Assembly (NCBI GenBank): GCA_035354435.1
Contig: DAOQAY010000026.1
Location: 1 to 26,505, forward strand
Reading direction: 5' to 3'
DNA length: 26,505 bases
DNA from: JAKLDO01 sp035354435
Lineage (GTDB): Bacteria > UBP6 > UBA1177
The number at the start of each line of letters is the position of its first letter. Positions within the stretch are counted from its first letter, which is position 1. Position numbers and translations under genes: made by a program. The notes below the pieces were generated by a model. That model did not search any database, was not told the DNA's origin, and was given only the letters and a program-made list of their open reading frames with translations. Of the stretch, positions 1 to 7,864 are shown piece after piece.

Positions 1-249
1 TTCGGTTTCGTCATTACTGTCAGGTATTACAGTATCAACATCCTGTTCCTCGTCTATTTTTGCATCGTCGGTTTTTTCGCTGTCTTTGTCAGCAGGAGTG
101 AAATCATCTGGAATGACATTATCAGGAAGTTCATCAGTCACTTCGGTGTCGGTGACATCAACAAGATCATCTGTTTTTGATTTTTTCCCGTCATCGCAGG
201 AGATCAAAATAAAAAGTACGATGATGATTCCGATAATTTTTGTTTTCAT
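1..249 (-). CDS. Acidic Asp/Thr-rich lipoprotein, N-terminal part only
   Basis: The first 83 codons of an open frame that continues past the left edge. The protein starts MKTKIIGIII, has a hydrophobic h-region and a lipobox L15-I16-S17-C18, so it should be exported, lipidated on Cys18 and membrane-anchored. Everything after Cys18 is very rich in Asp, Glu, Thr and Val (for example VDVTDTEVTDELPD), a low-complexity linker of the type that spaces a functional domain from the membrane; that domain lies outside the window. The residues after the Cys are Asp-Asp; in E. coli Asp at +2 favours inner-membrane retention, but the rule is not safe in other phyla. A Shine-Dalgarno-like GAGGA precedes the ATG by a few bases, and a consensus promoter lies just upstream. 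It diverges from ahcY. Function unknown. Confidence 0.8.
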   Translation of the reverse strand, partial: MKTKIIGIIIVLFILISCDDGKKSKTDDLVDVTDTEVTDELPDNVIPDDFTPADKDSEKTDDAKIDEEQDVDTVIPDSNDETE

Positions 250-292
250 GTAATCCTCATATACAAAAATATTAAGTATTGATACACGCGCC

Positions 293-320
293 ATTATATT
301 TCAGCTGTGAAAAATGTCAA
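293..320 (-). promoter_or_regulatory. Sigma70-type promoter for the lipoprotein
   Basis: Read on the minus strand, TTGACA (320-315) and TATAAT (298-293) are both perfect consensus hexamers separated by 16 bp. Transcription would start about 35 bp before the lipoprotein ATG at 249. Both hexamers are seen directly; activity is inferred. Confidence 0.75.
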
Positions 321-347
321 GGACGATTATATAGTGTATTGCAGATC

Positions 348-379
348 TATAATTGACTACTCGGGAATGTTATGATACT
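348..379 (+). promoter_or_regulatory. Candidate promoter region for ahcY
   Basis: Two overlapping possibilities. One is a perfect TATAAT at 348-353 without a convincing -35. The other is TTGACT (353-358) with GATACT (374-379) at a short 15-bp spacing. Neither is complete, so only the region is proposed. The resulting leader would be about 40-70 nt; no SAM- or SAH-riboswitch fold was recognised in it. Confidence 0.3.
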
Positions 380-427
380 ACTTCGTGTTTTAAAGTTTTT
401 TAACAGTTTATTTTTTGAGAGGAAAAA

Positions 428-1825
428 ATGAAGGATTTTATGGTCAGAGACATTTCACTTGCGGAATTTGGACATAAAGAGATCGGGCTTGCTCAGATAG
501 AAATGCCGGGGCTGATGGCGCTGGTTAAAAAGTACAGTGAAGAAAAACCGTTGAAAGGTGTAAGAATAACCGGCAGCCTTCATATGACCGTACAGACAGC
601 AGTGCTGATAAAGACACTTTCTGCACTCGGAGCAGACATAAGATGGGCAAGCTGTAATATTTTCTCGACACAGGACCATGCCGCCGCCGCCATTGCTGAT
701 CTCGGAATTCCTGTATTTGCATGGAAAGGTGAGACTCTTGAAGAATACTGGGACTGCACCTTAAAAGCGCTTTCTTTCCCTGATGGTCTCGGACCTAACC
801 TGATAGTTGATGACGGTGGAGATGCAACTCTGCTTATTCACAAAGGATTTCAGTATGAAAACGATAATTCGATTTTTGATGCCGGAACAGATAACAGAGA
901 AATGAGCATAATTATCAACCTGATAAAAAGCGAATATCTTAAAGATAAAACAAAATGGCACAGAATTGTTAAAGATATCAAGGGTGTAAGCGAAGAAACG
1001 ACTACAGGTGTCCACAGACTTTACCAGATGATGGAAAAAGGCGAGCTTCTTTTCCCGGCTATAAATGTTAATGACTCGGTTACAAAATCGAAATTTGATA
1101 ATCTGTACGGATGCCGTGAATCTCTTGCCGACGGTCTGAAAAGAGGCACGGATATAATGGTCGCCGGTAAAATGGTCGTTGTCTGCGGATATGGCGATGT
1201 CGGCAAAGGATGCGCCAGATCGATGTCAGGGTTCGGTGCTAGAGTTGTTGTTACAGAAATAGATCCGATATGCGCTTTACAGGCCTCCATGGAAGGTTAT
1301 GAGGTCAGGACTGTTGAGGAAACAGTTGAAGAGGCTGATATTTTTGTTACTGCGACAGGCAACTGCGATATAATAACAGTAGATCACATGAAAAAGATGA
1401 AAAACATGGCAATAGTCTGCAATATCGGTCATTTCGATAACGAAATTCAGGTTGACGCTCTGTTCGCACTTCCCGGAATAAGTAAGATCAACATCAAACC
1501 TCAGGTTGACAGGATCCAGTTTCCGGATGGTCATTCAATAATACTTCTCAGTGAAGGAAGACTTGTCAATCTCGGCAATGCTACCGGTCATCCGAGTTTT
1601 GTAATGAGCAATTCCTTTACAAATCAGGTGCTTGCACAGCTTGATCTCTGGAAAAATAACTATGAAACAGGGGTCTATCGTCTTCCTAAGCATCTTGATG
1701 AGGAAGTTGCAAGACTTCATCTTGCCAAACTCGGCGTATCTCTGACCAGACTCTCAGATAAACAGTCCAGTTATATCGGCGTGTCTAAAAACGGGCCGTA
1801 CAAGCCTGACCACTACAGGTATTAA
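428..1825 (+). CDS. ahcY: Adenosylhomocysteinase (S-adenosylhomocysteine hydrolase)
   Basis: Cytosolic NAD-dependent enzyme that reversibly splits S-adenosylhomocysteine to adenosine and homocysteine, removing the product inhibitor of methyltransferases. The 465-residue length fits the bacterial family. Visible landmarks: GSLHMTVQTA (49-58) and VDDGGD (127-132) in the substrate domain, the EETTTGVHRLY segment (189-199), VTKSKFDN (218-225), the Rossmann glycine motif GYGDVGKG (254-261) followed by TEIDP (276-280), and the conserved C-terminal tail KPDHYRY, which reaches into the partner subunit's cofactor site in known structures. The start at 428 follows GAGAGGAAAA; an internal ATG at 440 is possible but less well placed. 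It stands alone on the plus strand, with 57 bp before ftsY. Identification is secure. Confidence 0.97.
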   Translation: MKDFMVRDISLAEFGHKEIGLAQIEMPGLMALVKKYSEEKPLKGVRITGSLHMTVQTAVLIKTLSALGADIRWASCNIFSTQDHAAAAIADLGIPVFAWKGETLEEYWDCTLKALSFPDGLGPNLIVDDGGDATLLIHKGFQYENDNSIFDAGTDNREMSIIINLIKSEYLKDKTKWHRIVKDIKGVSEETTTGVHRLYQMMEKGELLFPAINVNDSVTKSKFDNLYGCRESLADGLKRGTDIMVAGKMVVVCGYGDVGKGCARSMSGFGARVVVTEIDPICALQASMEGYEVRTVEETVEEADIFVTATGNCDIITVDHMKKMKNMAIVCNIGHFDNEIQVDALFALPGISKINIKPQVDRIQFPDGHSIILLSEGRLVNLGNATGHPSFVMSNSFTNQVLAQLDLWKNNYETGVYRLPKHLDEEVARLHLAKLGVSLTRLSDKQSSYIGVSKNGPYKPDHYRY

Positions 1826-1882
1826 TTTGACTTTAGCAATGAAACAGTGTAATTTTATTACAATAATTTTAGAGGAAACTCC

Positions 1883-3079
1883 ATGAATGTTATAATGTGG
1901 CTGGAGACCAGTTTCAATAACGGCGAACTATTTTTTTACATAATTCCGGCTTTTCTTTTTGTAATTCTTGTGATTGTTATTCTGTATCCTGATAAAAAAC
2001 CCGGAACAGCTGTTCCTGAGATTGAAAAAACACCTGAACATGAAGAACAGTTTTCCGGAAAAGTGACCATAGATCTGACGATAGAATCAACAGCAGAACA
2101 CAATCCGATAGAGCTGGAACCTATTGCTCCCGGTATAGATGAAGTTCCGGATTTCGAACCAGTGAACGCTGAGCCGGAAAAAAAGGAATTCAAACTTGGG
2201 AATGCGCTTGAAAAGACAAAAGGCGGCTTTATGTCAAAATTATTGGGTCTTTTCAAGAATTCTGTTGTTGATGATGCTCTTATTGAAGAACTTGAGGAGA
2301 TACTTTACACCGCAGATATAGGTGTCACAACTGTCGAATGGCTTATGACTGAAGTTAGATCGGCGAGAGGATCTTTCAAGAGCGGTGATGATGTCAGGCT
2401 GTTTATAAAAGAAAAAATAAGAACGGTTCTTCGTGAAGTTCATCGTGAACTTCCTGTTATTGAGATCAAGCCGGCCGTTTTTTTAATGGTAGGTGTCAAC
2501 GGTGCAGGAAAGACAACGACTATCGGCAAGCTTGCATCCAGATTTGTTTCGGAAGGCAGAGTATGTATTCTTGCCGCTGCTGATACTTTCAGGGCCGCAG
2601 CTGTTGAACAGTTGAAGATATGGGGCGAAAGGAGCGGTTGTGCGGTTGTGAGTGACAAAGACGGCGCAGATCCTGCATCTGTTGCTCATAATGCGATCAC
2701 AAGTGCAATAAGCAGGAATGCTGATATTGTTCTTGTCGATACTGCCGGAAGACTTCAGAACAGAGTTAATCTTATGGATGAACTGAGTAAAGTGAAAAGA
2801 GTAATAGGAAAGGCAAGGGAGAATGCTCCCGATGAAACTATTCTTGTCGTTGATGCAAACAACGGTCAGAATGCGTTGTCACAGGCACGGCAGTTCGGCG
2901 AAGCTGTCGATATAACCGGAATTATAGTGACAAAACTTGACGGTACTGCAAAAGGCGGTGTCATTATCGGAATAGCTAAGGAGCTGGGACTTCCGGTCTA
3001 CCTCATCGGAACCGGTGAATCACTGGATGACCTCAGACCATTTAATCCTGACGATTTTGTGGAGGCATTGTTTACATGA
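1883..3079 (+). CDS. ftsY: Signal recognition particle receptor FtsY, with an N-terminal membrane helix
   Basis: GTPase that docks SRP-ribosome complexes at the membrane for co-translational insertion. The 398 residues divide into a hydrophobic helix at about 17-35, an acidic Pro/Glu-rich linker at about 40-105, the N domain at about 110-195 and the G domain at about 198-398. GTPase motifs are intact: GVNGAGKTT (204-212), DTFRAAA (234-240), DTAGR (286-290), TKLDGTAKGG (350-359) and GTGE (376-379). The NG core is typical. The true membrane-spanning N-terminus differs from E. coli FtsY, which uses an amphipathic peripheral A domain, but resembles the membrane-anchored FtsY of some other phyla. 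AGAGGA lies 6 bp before the ATG. The last four bases overlap the next gene (ATGA), so FtsY, the PilZ protein and RsmE are probably translationally coupled. Confidence 0.96.
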   Translation: MNVIMWLETSFNNGELFFYIIPAFLFVILVIVILYPDKKPGTAVPEIEKTPEHEEQFSGKVTIDLTIESTAEHNPIELEPIAPGIDEVPDFEPVNAEPEKKEFKLGNALEKTKGGFMSKLLGLFKNSVVDDALIEELEEILYTADIGVTTVEWLMTEVRSARGSFKSGDDVRLFIKEKIRTVLREVHRELPVIEIKPAVFLMVGVNGAGKTTTIGKLASRFVSEGRVCILAAADTFRAAAVEQLKIWGERSGCAVVSDKDGADPASVAHNAITSAISRNADIVLVDTAGRLQNRVNLMDELSKVKRVIGKARENAPDETILVVDANNGQNALSQARQFGEAVDITGIIVTKLDGTAKGGVIIGIAKELGLPVYLIGTGESLDDLRPFNPDDFVEALFT

Positions 3080-3819
3080 TAAAAATTGCTATCACTGTAA
3101 AAACGCTGGAAGATTTCAAAGAGACATTCATCAGTAGTGCTAAGAAAGATGAGATTTCTGTTCCTTTGAAACTGATAGATAATCTGACACAAATTTCAAC
3201 AGGCGATAGCATCGAGGTATCTCTTTCTATTCGAAATTTCGGAAGAACGCTGGATCTTGCGGGTGAAGTAAAATGGAAGAGAATGAAGGATATTAATATA
3301 CCGGGACGGCACATTCCGGCAGGTATAGGAATAGAATTTGATAAAAATTCCATGAAACTCCTGAAACTGCATTTCAATGAACTGAGAGAAGAGCTCAGTA
3401 ACATTGATGATGAGATGGCGGGAGGCAATTACATAAAGATACGGCCCGATCTGGCTGAAAAATATAAAATAGATATCAGAAAGTCAGATTACAGCGAAAA
3501 AAGGGCACAACCCAGAATATCCATCACAATCCCGATTGAGATATTCATACGCAATATGACAAAAAAATATAAAACACTTGATATAAGTCTTCTCGGAATG
3601 TGTGTGGAAACGGATGAAACGCTGCCTGTCGGTGATGAAGTTCTTATAATTTTCAGTGATACGGTTTTCGGCAAACAGTTTTTGATAAAGGCTGTGATAC
3701 TCAGGAATATTCCAGACAAAGCTGACCTTAATAAAAATATGTCAGTCGGTTTGAAATTCCTTTTTGAAGATGAGAAACAGAAAAAGGAACTTATGAAATT
3801 TATAATTAAAAGATCATGA
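3076..3819 (+). CDS. Two-domain PilZ protein (predicted c-di-GMP binder)
   Basis: A 247-residue soluble protein with no signal peptide or membrane helix. The C-terminal half (about 140-247) is a PilZ domain with both c-di-GMP-binding signatures: RAQPR (143-147, RxxxR) and DISLLG (169-174, DxSxxG). The N-terminal half (about 1-105) has the same beta-rich pattern, ending in GIGIEF, but lacks RxxxR; it looks like a degenerate PilZ-like domain of the type expanded in myxobacteria. Known PilZ proteins pass c-di-GMP signals to motility, secretion or surface functions by protein contact; the partner here cannot be read from sequence. It overlaps ftsY and rsmE by 4 bp on each side, so it is co-expressed with a protein-targeting GTPase and an rRNA methylase, but a shared function is not implied. 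Confidence 0.85.
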   Translation: MIKIAITVKTLEDFKETFISSAKKDEISVPLKLIDNLTQISTGDSIEVSLSIRNFGRTLDLAGEVKWKRMKDINIPGRHIPAGIGIEFDKNSMKLLKLHFNELREELSNIDDEMAGGNYIKIRPDLAEKYKIDIRKSDYSEKRAQPRISITIPIEIFIRNMTKKYKTLDISLLGMCVETDETLPVGDEVLIIFSDTVFGKQFLIKAVILRNIPDKADLNKNMSVGLKFLFEDEKQKKELMKFIIKRS

Positions 3820-4511
3820 TATATCTGGTAAGGGAATCTCTGACAATAAAAGACGGCTATATCACAATTTCGGAAGATGAAATCAGGTATCTTCTCAAGG
3901 TGAGACGGCTTAAAGAAGGTGCTGTCGTTCATTTTTCAACTCTGGGCGTTGTTTATGAAACAAAGCTTGAAATGCACGGACATGAGCCGAAATTTCTTAT
4001 TGTGAGAAAGGAAAATCCCGTCACTTCGAGTTCGAAGATCATTGTAGCGATTGCAATCGGTGATATTAATGCTGTTGAAGAGTCCATCAGGAACGGTGTT
4101 GAAGCAGGTGCTGATGAATTCTACCTTTTCAGAGCCGAGCTTTCCAACACTTCCATTTCTCAAATTGAAAAAAAAATGAAACGGCTGTCAACAATCGTTG
4201 TTTCCTCGGCTTCACAGTCAAGAAGAGGACATCTTCCGCAGATCAATATTGCAATTGCAGAAGAAATAGCGAATCTTGAAGGCGATCACATTGTTGTCCA
4301 TCCATATTCTTCAGAAAACCTAATGAGTTACAAGATCGGAACCAACACATCCAAAATCCTCTGGATAGGACCTGAAGGCGGCTTTACAAAGAATGAGATT
4401 GATTTCTTTATTTCAAAGAACTTCCGTATTTTCTCTTTAAAGACTCCTATTCTCAGGATGGAGAACGCTGTTACGGTACTTACTGCTTTTATAAAAAATC
4501 TAAGCGATTAA
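3816..4511 (+). CDS. rsmE: 16S rRNA (uracil-1498-N3)-methyltransferase RsmE
   Basis: SPOUT-class, SAM-dependent methyltransferase that modifies U1498 of 16S rRNA in assembled small subunits. The 231 residues match the family's usual size. An N-terminal RNA-binding PUA-like part contains HLL-type HYLxVRR equivalents (here YLLKVRRLKEG, 25-35). The C-terminal trefoil-knot part has GPEGGFT (185-191) and LKTPILRMENA (208-218), corresponding to the family LG.RILRTETA knot motif. The start overlaps the PilZ gene by ATGA. The stop codon lies inside the first repeat of the Pho box that controls the next gene, so the housekeeping operon ends where the phosphate locus begins. Confidence 0.95.
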   Translation: MIYLVRESLTIKDGYITISEDEIRYLLKVRRLKEGAVVHFSTLGVVYETKLEMHGHEPKFLIVRKENPVTSSSKIIVAIAIGDINAVEESIRNGVEAGADEFYLFRAELSNTSISQIEKKMKRLSTIVVSSASQSRRGHLPQINIAIAEEIANLEGDHIVVHPYSSENLMSYKIGTNTSKILWIGPEGGFTKNEIDFFISKNFRIFSLKTPILRMENAVTVLTAFIKNLSD

Positions 4512-4546
4512 CAGAATATTAACATTGTCTTCATTTTTAATTAACT
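4508..4546 (+). promoter_or_regulatory. Pho box (four 11-bp-phased hexamers) upstream of the porin
   Basis: Four direct repeats in exact 11-bp register: TTAACA (4508), TTAACA (4519), TTCATT (4530) and TTAACT (4541), each separated by 5 bp. This is the spacing of PhoB/PhoP recognition sites (TTAACA-N5-TTAACA in Bacillus; 7+4 bp direct repeats in E. coli). The same architecture recurs before pstS. The array begins inside the rsmE stop region and ends 64 bp before the porin ATG. The repeats are seen directly; binding by a PhoB-type regulator is inferred. Confidence 0.8.
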
Positions 4547-4610
4547 TCATAACGGAATATTCACTGTGTCGAAGCTTTTTATCAACAGTTTTTTAACAAA
4601 GGAGACGAAA

Positions 4611-5906
4611 ATGGCAAGAGTGATCGTTATTATTTCAGTGGTATTAATGATGCTGACTCTCACAGGTGAAGAGAATAATGCCAAAGTTGAAAAAAAAGAA
4701 GAATCCAAGATTCCTGAATGGATATCAAAGATCGAACTTAAAGGAGATTTCCGTCTCAGATATCAGTATCAGAATGCTACTAAAGAAAATGACGAAGATG
4801 GCAAGATTGATACTCTTGACCGCAGCAGAATGAGATACAGAATGCGTTTCGGGATCGGAGCAACTGTCAATGACTGGGTGAAGGTGAATTTCGGTCTTGC
4901 ATCAGGTTCTGCATCAACCACTATTTCTCCATCCCAGATCACAAGCGGTAAAAAAATAAGCATTCCGATCGGCAATGATCCCCGTTCAACAAACCAGACT
5001 TTTGAAGGATTTTTTTCAAGAAAGCCTATATGGATCGATTATGCTTACGGTGAAGTGACTCCGTACAAAGGTATTTCGCTTATCGGAGGAAAAATGAAAA
5101 ACCCGATTTTCACGACTGAACAGCTCGTCTGGGATAGCGATATTACACCGGAAGGAGGTGCTTTAGCTTTAAATTTTGAGCTTCCTGCTTCCACCTCATT
5201 ATTTTTTAACGGCGGAGCTTTTGTTCTCGATGAAGTGAAAGCCCCGAAAAATGATGACGGATCGCTTGACAAATCGTGGAATGATCCGGTCATGGTGTTT
5301 GTACAGCTTGGTACCGGCATTAAAAACAATCTGACAGATACAAAAATAGCTTTTGCGTACTATCATCCTGTAAGGTTGCAGTACGAAGTTTTCAACGCTT
5401 CAACACCTGAGGGACAGACTGTGGCAGATTATGTTACAAACCATGTGAATTACCGTGCCTTCAATATTGAACTTGCCAGCAGCTGGTTTTTCGGAAAAAA
5501 ATATACTGCCGGAGTTTTTGGTGAGTTTACAATGAATACTTCTCCGCTTGAAAGTAAATATCTCGGTAGTATTGCAGATGAAAAGTTTGCATATCTTGCC
5601 GGAATCAAAGGGGGAACAAAAGATCTGAAGAATCTCGGTGATTTCCAGATATCAGCACTTTACCGTGAGTTTCAGGCTGTTGCATGGTTCCCGGTGTTTA
5701 CTGATGCAGATTTTCTTGACGGAGCACCGAATATATCTGCAATAAAAGCTTCTGCTACTGCTGCAATATTTAAAAACACATTTCTTACCGCAACATATAT
5801 TTATTCATTTACTGCAAATGAAGATATTTCAGGAACAGAAGAATCTGATTCTCCTGAAAAAGTGAAAGAACACCTTGTGCAGGTTGACATATCTGCGAAG
5901 TTCTAA
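4611..5906 (+). CDS. Outer-membrane porin, probably phosphate-starvation induced
   Basis: About 431 residues starting MARVIVIISVV, with a cleavable-looking signal peptide, a short Lys/Glu-rich spacer and then alternating amphipathic strands (ELKGDFRLRYQYQNATKEN onward), ending in VQVDISAKF with a C-terminal aromatic Phe typical of BAM substrates. It resembles the putative-porin families of proteobacteria; the pore selectivity cannot be read from sequence. I chose the ATG at 4611 because AAAGGAGAC precedes it at ideal spacing and it begins a signal peptide; a GTG at 4566 would prepend 15 residues of no apparent use. A four-repeat Pho box lies upstream and phoR follows after 33 bp, so a role in moving phosphate or phosphate-containing solutes across the outer membrane is the best inference. 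A porin next to phoR and pstS is a known arrangement in some gammaproteobacteria. Confidence 0.85.
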   Translation: MARVIVIISVVLMMLTLTGEENNAKVEKKEESKIPEWISKIELKGDFRLRYQYQNATKENDEDGKIDTLDRSRMRYRMRFGIGATVNDWVKVNFGLASGSASTTISPSQITSGKKISIPIGNDPRSTNQTFEGFFSRKPIWIDYAYGEVTPYKGISLIGGKMKNPIFTTEQLVWDSDITPEGGALALNFELPASTSLFFNGGAFVLDEVKAPKNDDGSLDKSWNDPVMVFVQLGTGIKNNLTDTKIAFAYYHPVRLQYEVFNASTPEGQTVADYVTNHVNYRAFNIELASSWFFGKKYTAGVFGEFTMNTSPLESKYLGSIADEKFAYLAGIKGGTKDLKNLGDFQISALYREFQAVAWFPVFTDADFLDGAPNISAIKASATAAIFKNTFLTATYIYSFTANEDISGTEESDSPEKVKEHLVQVDISAKF

Positions 5907-5939
5907 TAGACTGATCAGCCTTAACTGAGGAGAGTAACC

Positions 5940-7709
5940 ATGCGTAAAATATCTCTTTTTACTTATCTTTTCGGTTCGTCAGCACTTGTTCTTACGCTGG
6001 TACTTCTGATCCTCGGAATGTATAATTCAAACATATTCTGGAATTTTTTCTCTGAAAGCACAAAAGAAGAGCTTACTGTTGAAGGTGAGCTGGTAAAAGA
6101 AATAATGCGAGTGCTTCCTGAAAATGATTCCCAAACTCTCAATAATGTTCTCGAAAAGCTCCGCAAAATAAATTCATCAAGAATAACGCTTATAAGGGCT
6201 GACGGATCTGTTGCGGCTGATTCAGATGAAAATTCATCACTGATGTCAAATCATCTGGACAGACCTGAAATAATAGAAGCTTTCAAAAATGATTCAGGAT
6301 ATTCAATAAGATACAGCTCAACCTTGAACAAGGACATGATATATTTTGCAACAGCTGTTCCAATGTCTGACGGGCAGAGGTGGATAGTAAGAATTTCAAA
6401 ACCTTTGAAGTCCTTGAGAGAAACAATGTCAAAAACATATGTTTCACTTCTCGTTCCTTTCTTTCTCCTTTTTTCTGTTGCGGCAGTCCTGCTTTTTTTC
6501 GTAACCCGCTATATTGTAAGTATTTTGCGCTCAATGGAAGACGGAGCCAGAACCTTTGAATCAGGTCATCTTTCGTATCGAATTCCCGGTTCCACTTTTG
6601 CTGAAACTTCAAGACTTGCCGTTGCAATGAATGCAATGGCACAGAAACTTTCTCAGACTATAAACGCAGAACAGACAGGAAAGAGTAAGCTTGCTACAGT
6701 TCTTTCCAATATGGATGAAGGTGTTATTGCCCTTGATAATAGCGATTTTATTGTTGAAATGAATCTCAGGGCAAAAGAATTTTTCAGCATCTCTGATGAA
6801 GAAGATGTGGCAGGCGTTAACATCAGAAATTTTATCAGGAATCCTTATATCATTGAACTTATTAACCGTTCGAGATCCGAGTCTGTTCAGGTCGAAGGCG
6901 AATGTTTTTACGGAACAAATCGGCAAACCATCCTGAAAATGAGAGCAACACCGATGAAAGGTATGGAAGGCACTATCGAAGGTTCCCTGCTGGTTATAAG
7001 TGACAACACAAATCTGAACCGTCTTGAAACTATCAGACGGGATTTTGTTTCAAATGTTTCGCATGAATTGAAAACACCTGTCACTTCAATTAAAGGATAT
7101 GTAGAAACATTGCGTGACGGAGCTATAAATGATGCCGAAGCTGCCAAACCGTTCCTTGATATAATTTCGAAGCAGGCAGGCAGACTTGACAGCATAATTG
7201 ATGATCTGCTGGTGCTTTCGAGGATAGAATCGAAGGACTCGGGACAGGCGCTCCAGAAAGAAGAAGTGGATCTTAAGTCATTGCTGGAATCTGCCACACA
7301 GCTTTGCGGACAGAAGATCAGTCAGAAAAATTCAACAGTTACAGTATCTTGTGCTGAAAATGTCAAATTAGAAGTTCATCCCGGAATGCTTGAACTTGCG
7401 ATCGTCAACCTTATTGATAATGCAGTCAAGTACAGCCAGAATCATGCAGAAATAAAAGTGGCGGCGGAAAACACCTCTTCAAACACAATAATAAGCGTAT
7501 CTGATAACGGACCCGGTATTCCGGAAGAGCACCTGCCGAGGCTTTTTGAAAGATTCTACCGCATTGATAAAGGTAGAAGCCGTGCAATGGGAGGAACAGG
7601 ACTAGGACTCTCGATAGTCAAACATATCGCCCAGCTTCATAACGGAACAGTCACAGTCGAAAGCACCGTCGGAATCGGAACAGTCTTTAAAATTCATATA
7701 CCACGCTAG
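5940..7709 (+). CDS. phoR: PhoR-type sensor histidine kinase
   Basis: Membrane histidine kinase of 589 residues. Order: TM1 (about 12-28), an extracytoplasmic sensor region (about 30-165), TM2 (about 167-189), HAMP (about 190-243), PAS (about 248-360), HisKA with H-box SHELKTP (374-380, phospho-acceptor His375) and HATPase with N-box LIDNAVKYS (491-499), G1 DNGPGIP (522-528), F-box FERFYR (536-541) and G2 GGTGLGLS (551-558). This is the large PhoR layout with a periplasmic domain, as in Bacillus, rather than the short E. coli form. PhoR phosphorylates a PhoB-type regulator when phosphate is low and is held off by PstSCAB-PhoU. Position between the Pho-box porin and the pst operon supports the name, but no response regulator lies beside it, so the partner must be elsewhere. 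GAGGAG precedes the ATG. Confidence 0.88.
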   Translation: MRKISLFTYLFGSSALVLTLVLLILGMYNSNIFWNFFSESTKEELTVEGELVKEIMRVLPENDSQTLNNVLEKLRKINSSRITLIRADGSVAADSDENSSLMSNHLDRPEIIEAFKNDSGYSIRYSSTLNKDMIYFATAVPMSDGQRWIVRISKPLKSLRETMSKTYVSLLVPFFLLFSVAAVLLFFVTRYIVSILRSMEDGARTFESGHLSYRIPGSTFAETSRLAVAMNAMAQKLSQTINAEQTGKSKLATVLSNMDEGVIALDNSDFIVEMNLRAKEFFSISDEEDVAGVNIRNFIRNPYIIELINRSRSESVQVEGECFYGTNRQTILKMRATPMKGMEGTIEGSLLVISDNTNLNRLETIRRDFVSNVSHELKTPVTSIKGYVETLRDGAINDAEAAKPFLDIISKQAGRLDSIIDDLLVLSRIESKDSGQALQKEEVDLKSLLESATQLCGQKISQKNSTVTVSCAENVKLEVHPGMLELAIVNLIDNAVKYSQNHAEIKVAAENTSSNTIISVSDNGPGIPEEHLPRLFERFYRIDKGRSRAMGGTGLGLSIVKHIAQLHNGTVTVESTVGIGTVFKIHIPR

Positions 7710-7768
7710 CGGCAAACGGTATTTCAATTGCAACTGTAAATTTACCATAGCAAATACAACCAGTTAGC

Positions 7769-7797
7769 TTGACAAATAGTTGGGTACTAAATAAACT
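7769..7797 (+). promoter_or_regulatory. Candidate distal promoter of the toxin-antitoxin pair
   Basis: TTGACA (7769-7774) and TAAACT (7792-7797) separated by 17 bp. The -35 is perfect and the -10 matches consensus at four of six positions. It would give a leader of about 60 nt carrying the GGGGTG ribosome-binding site, which fits normal translation better than the nearer promoter. Confidence 0.4.
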
Positions 7798-7825
7798 TCA
7801 AAATTAATTGTTTGTTGTTTGGGTA

Positions 7826-7854
7826 TTGACAAGGTATATACTATGAATTACAAT
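7826..7854 (+). promoter_or_regulatory. Promoter with embedded palindrome before the toxin gene
   Basis: TTGACA (7826-7831) and TACAAT (7849-7854) are spaced by exactly 17 bp. The perfect palindrome GTATATAC (7834-7841) sits in the spacer, where a repressor would occlude polymerase; DNA-binding antitoxins of this type usually autorepress at such sites. Transcription from here would start almost at the toxin ATG (7865), so the mRNA would be nearly leaderless. Confidence 0.55.
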
Positions 7855-7864
7855 GGGGTGTCTT

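Noticed and set aside
354..427. SAH or SAM riboswitch before ahcY
   Set aside because: The leader is short and AT-rich with no visible conserved core or pseudoknot pattern.
1827..1855. Promoter before ftsY (TTGACT at 1827)
   Set aside because: The matching -10 at 16-18 bp spacing is poor (TAATTT or worse).
7736..7745. Palindrome GTAAATTTAC after phoR as an operator or terminator
   Set aside because: Perfect but only 10 bp and AT-only in its centre; no T-run and no nearby promoter element that it would control.
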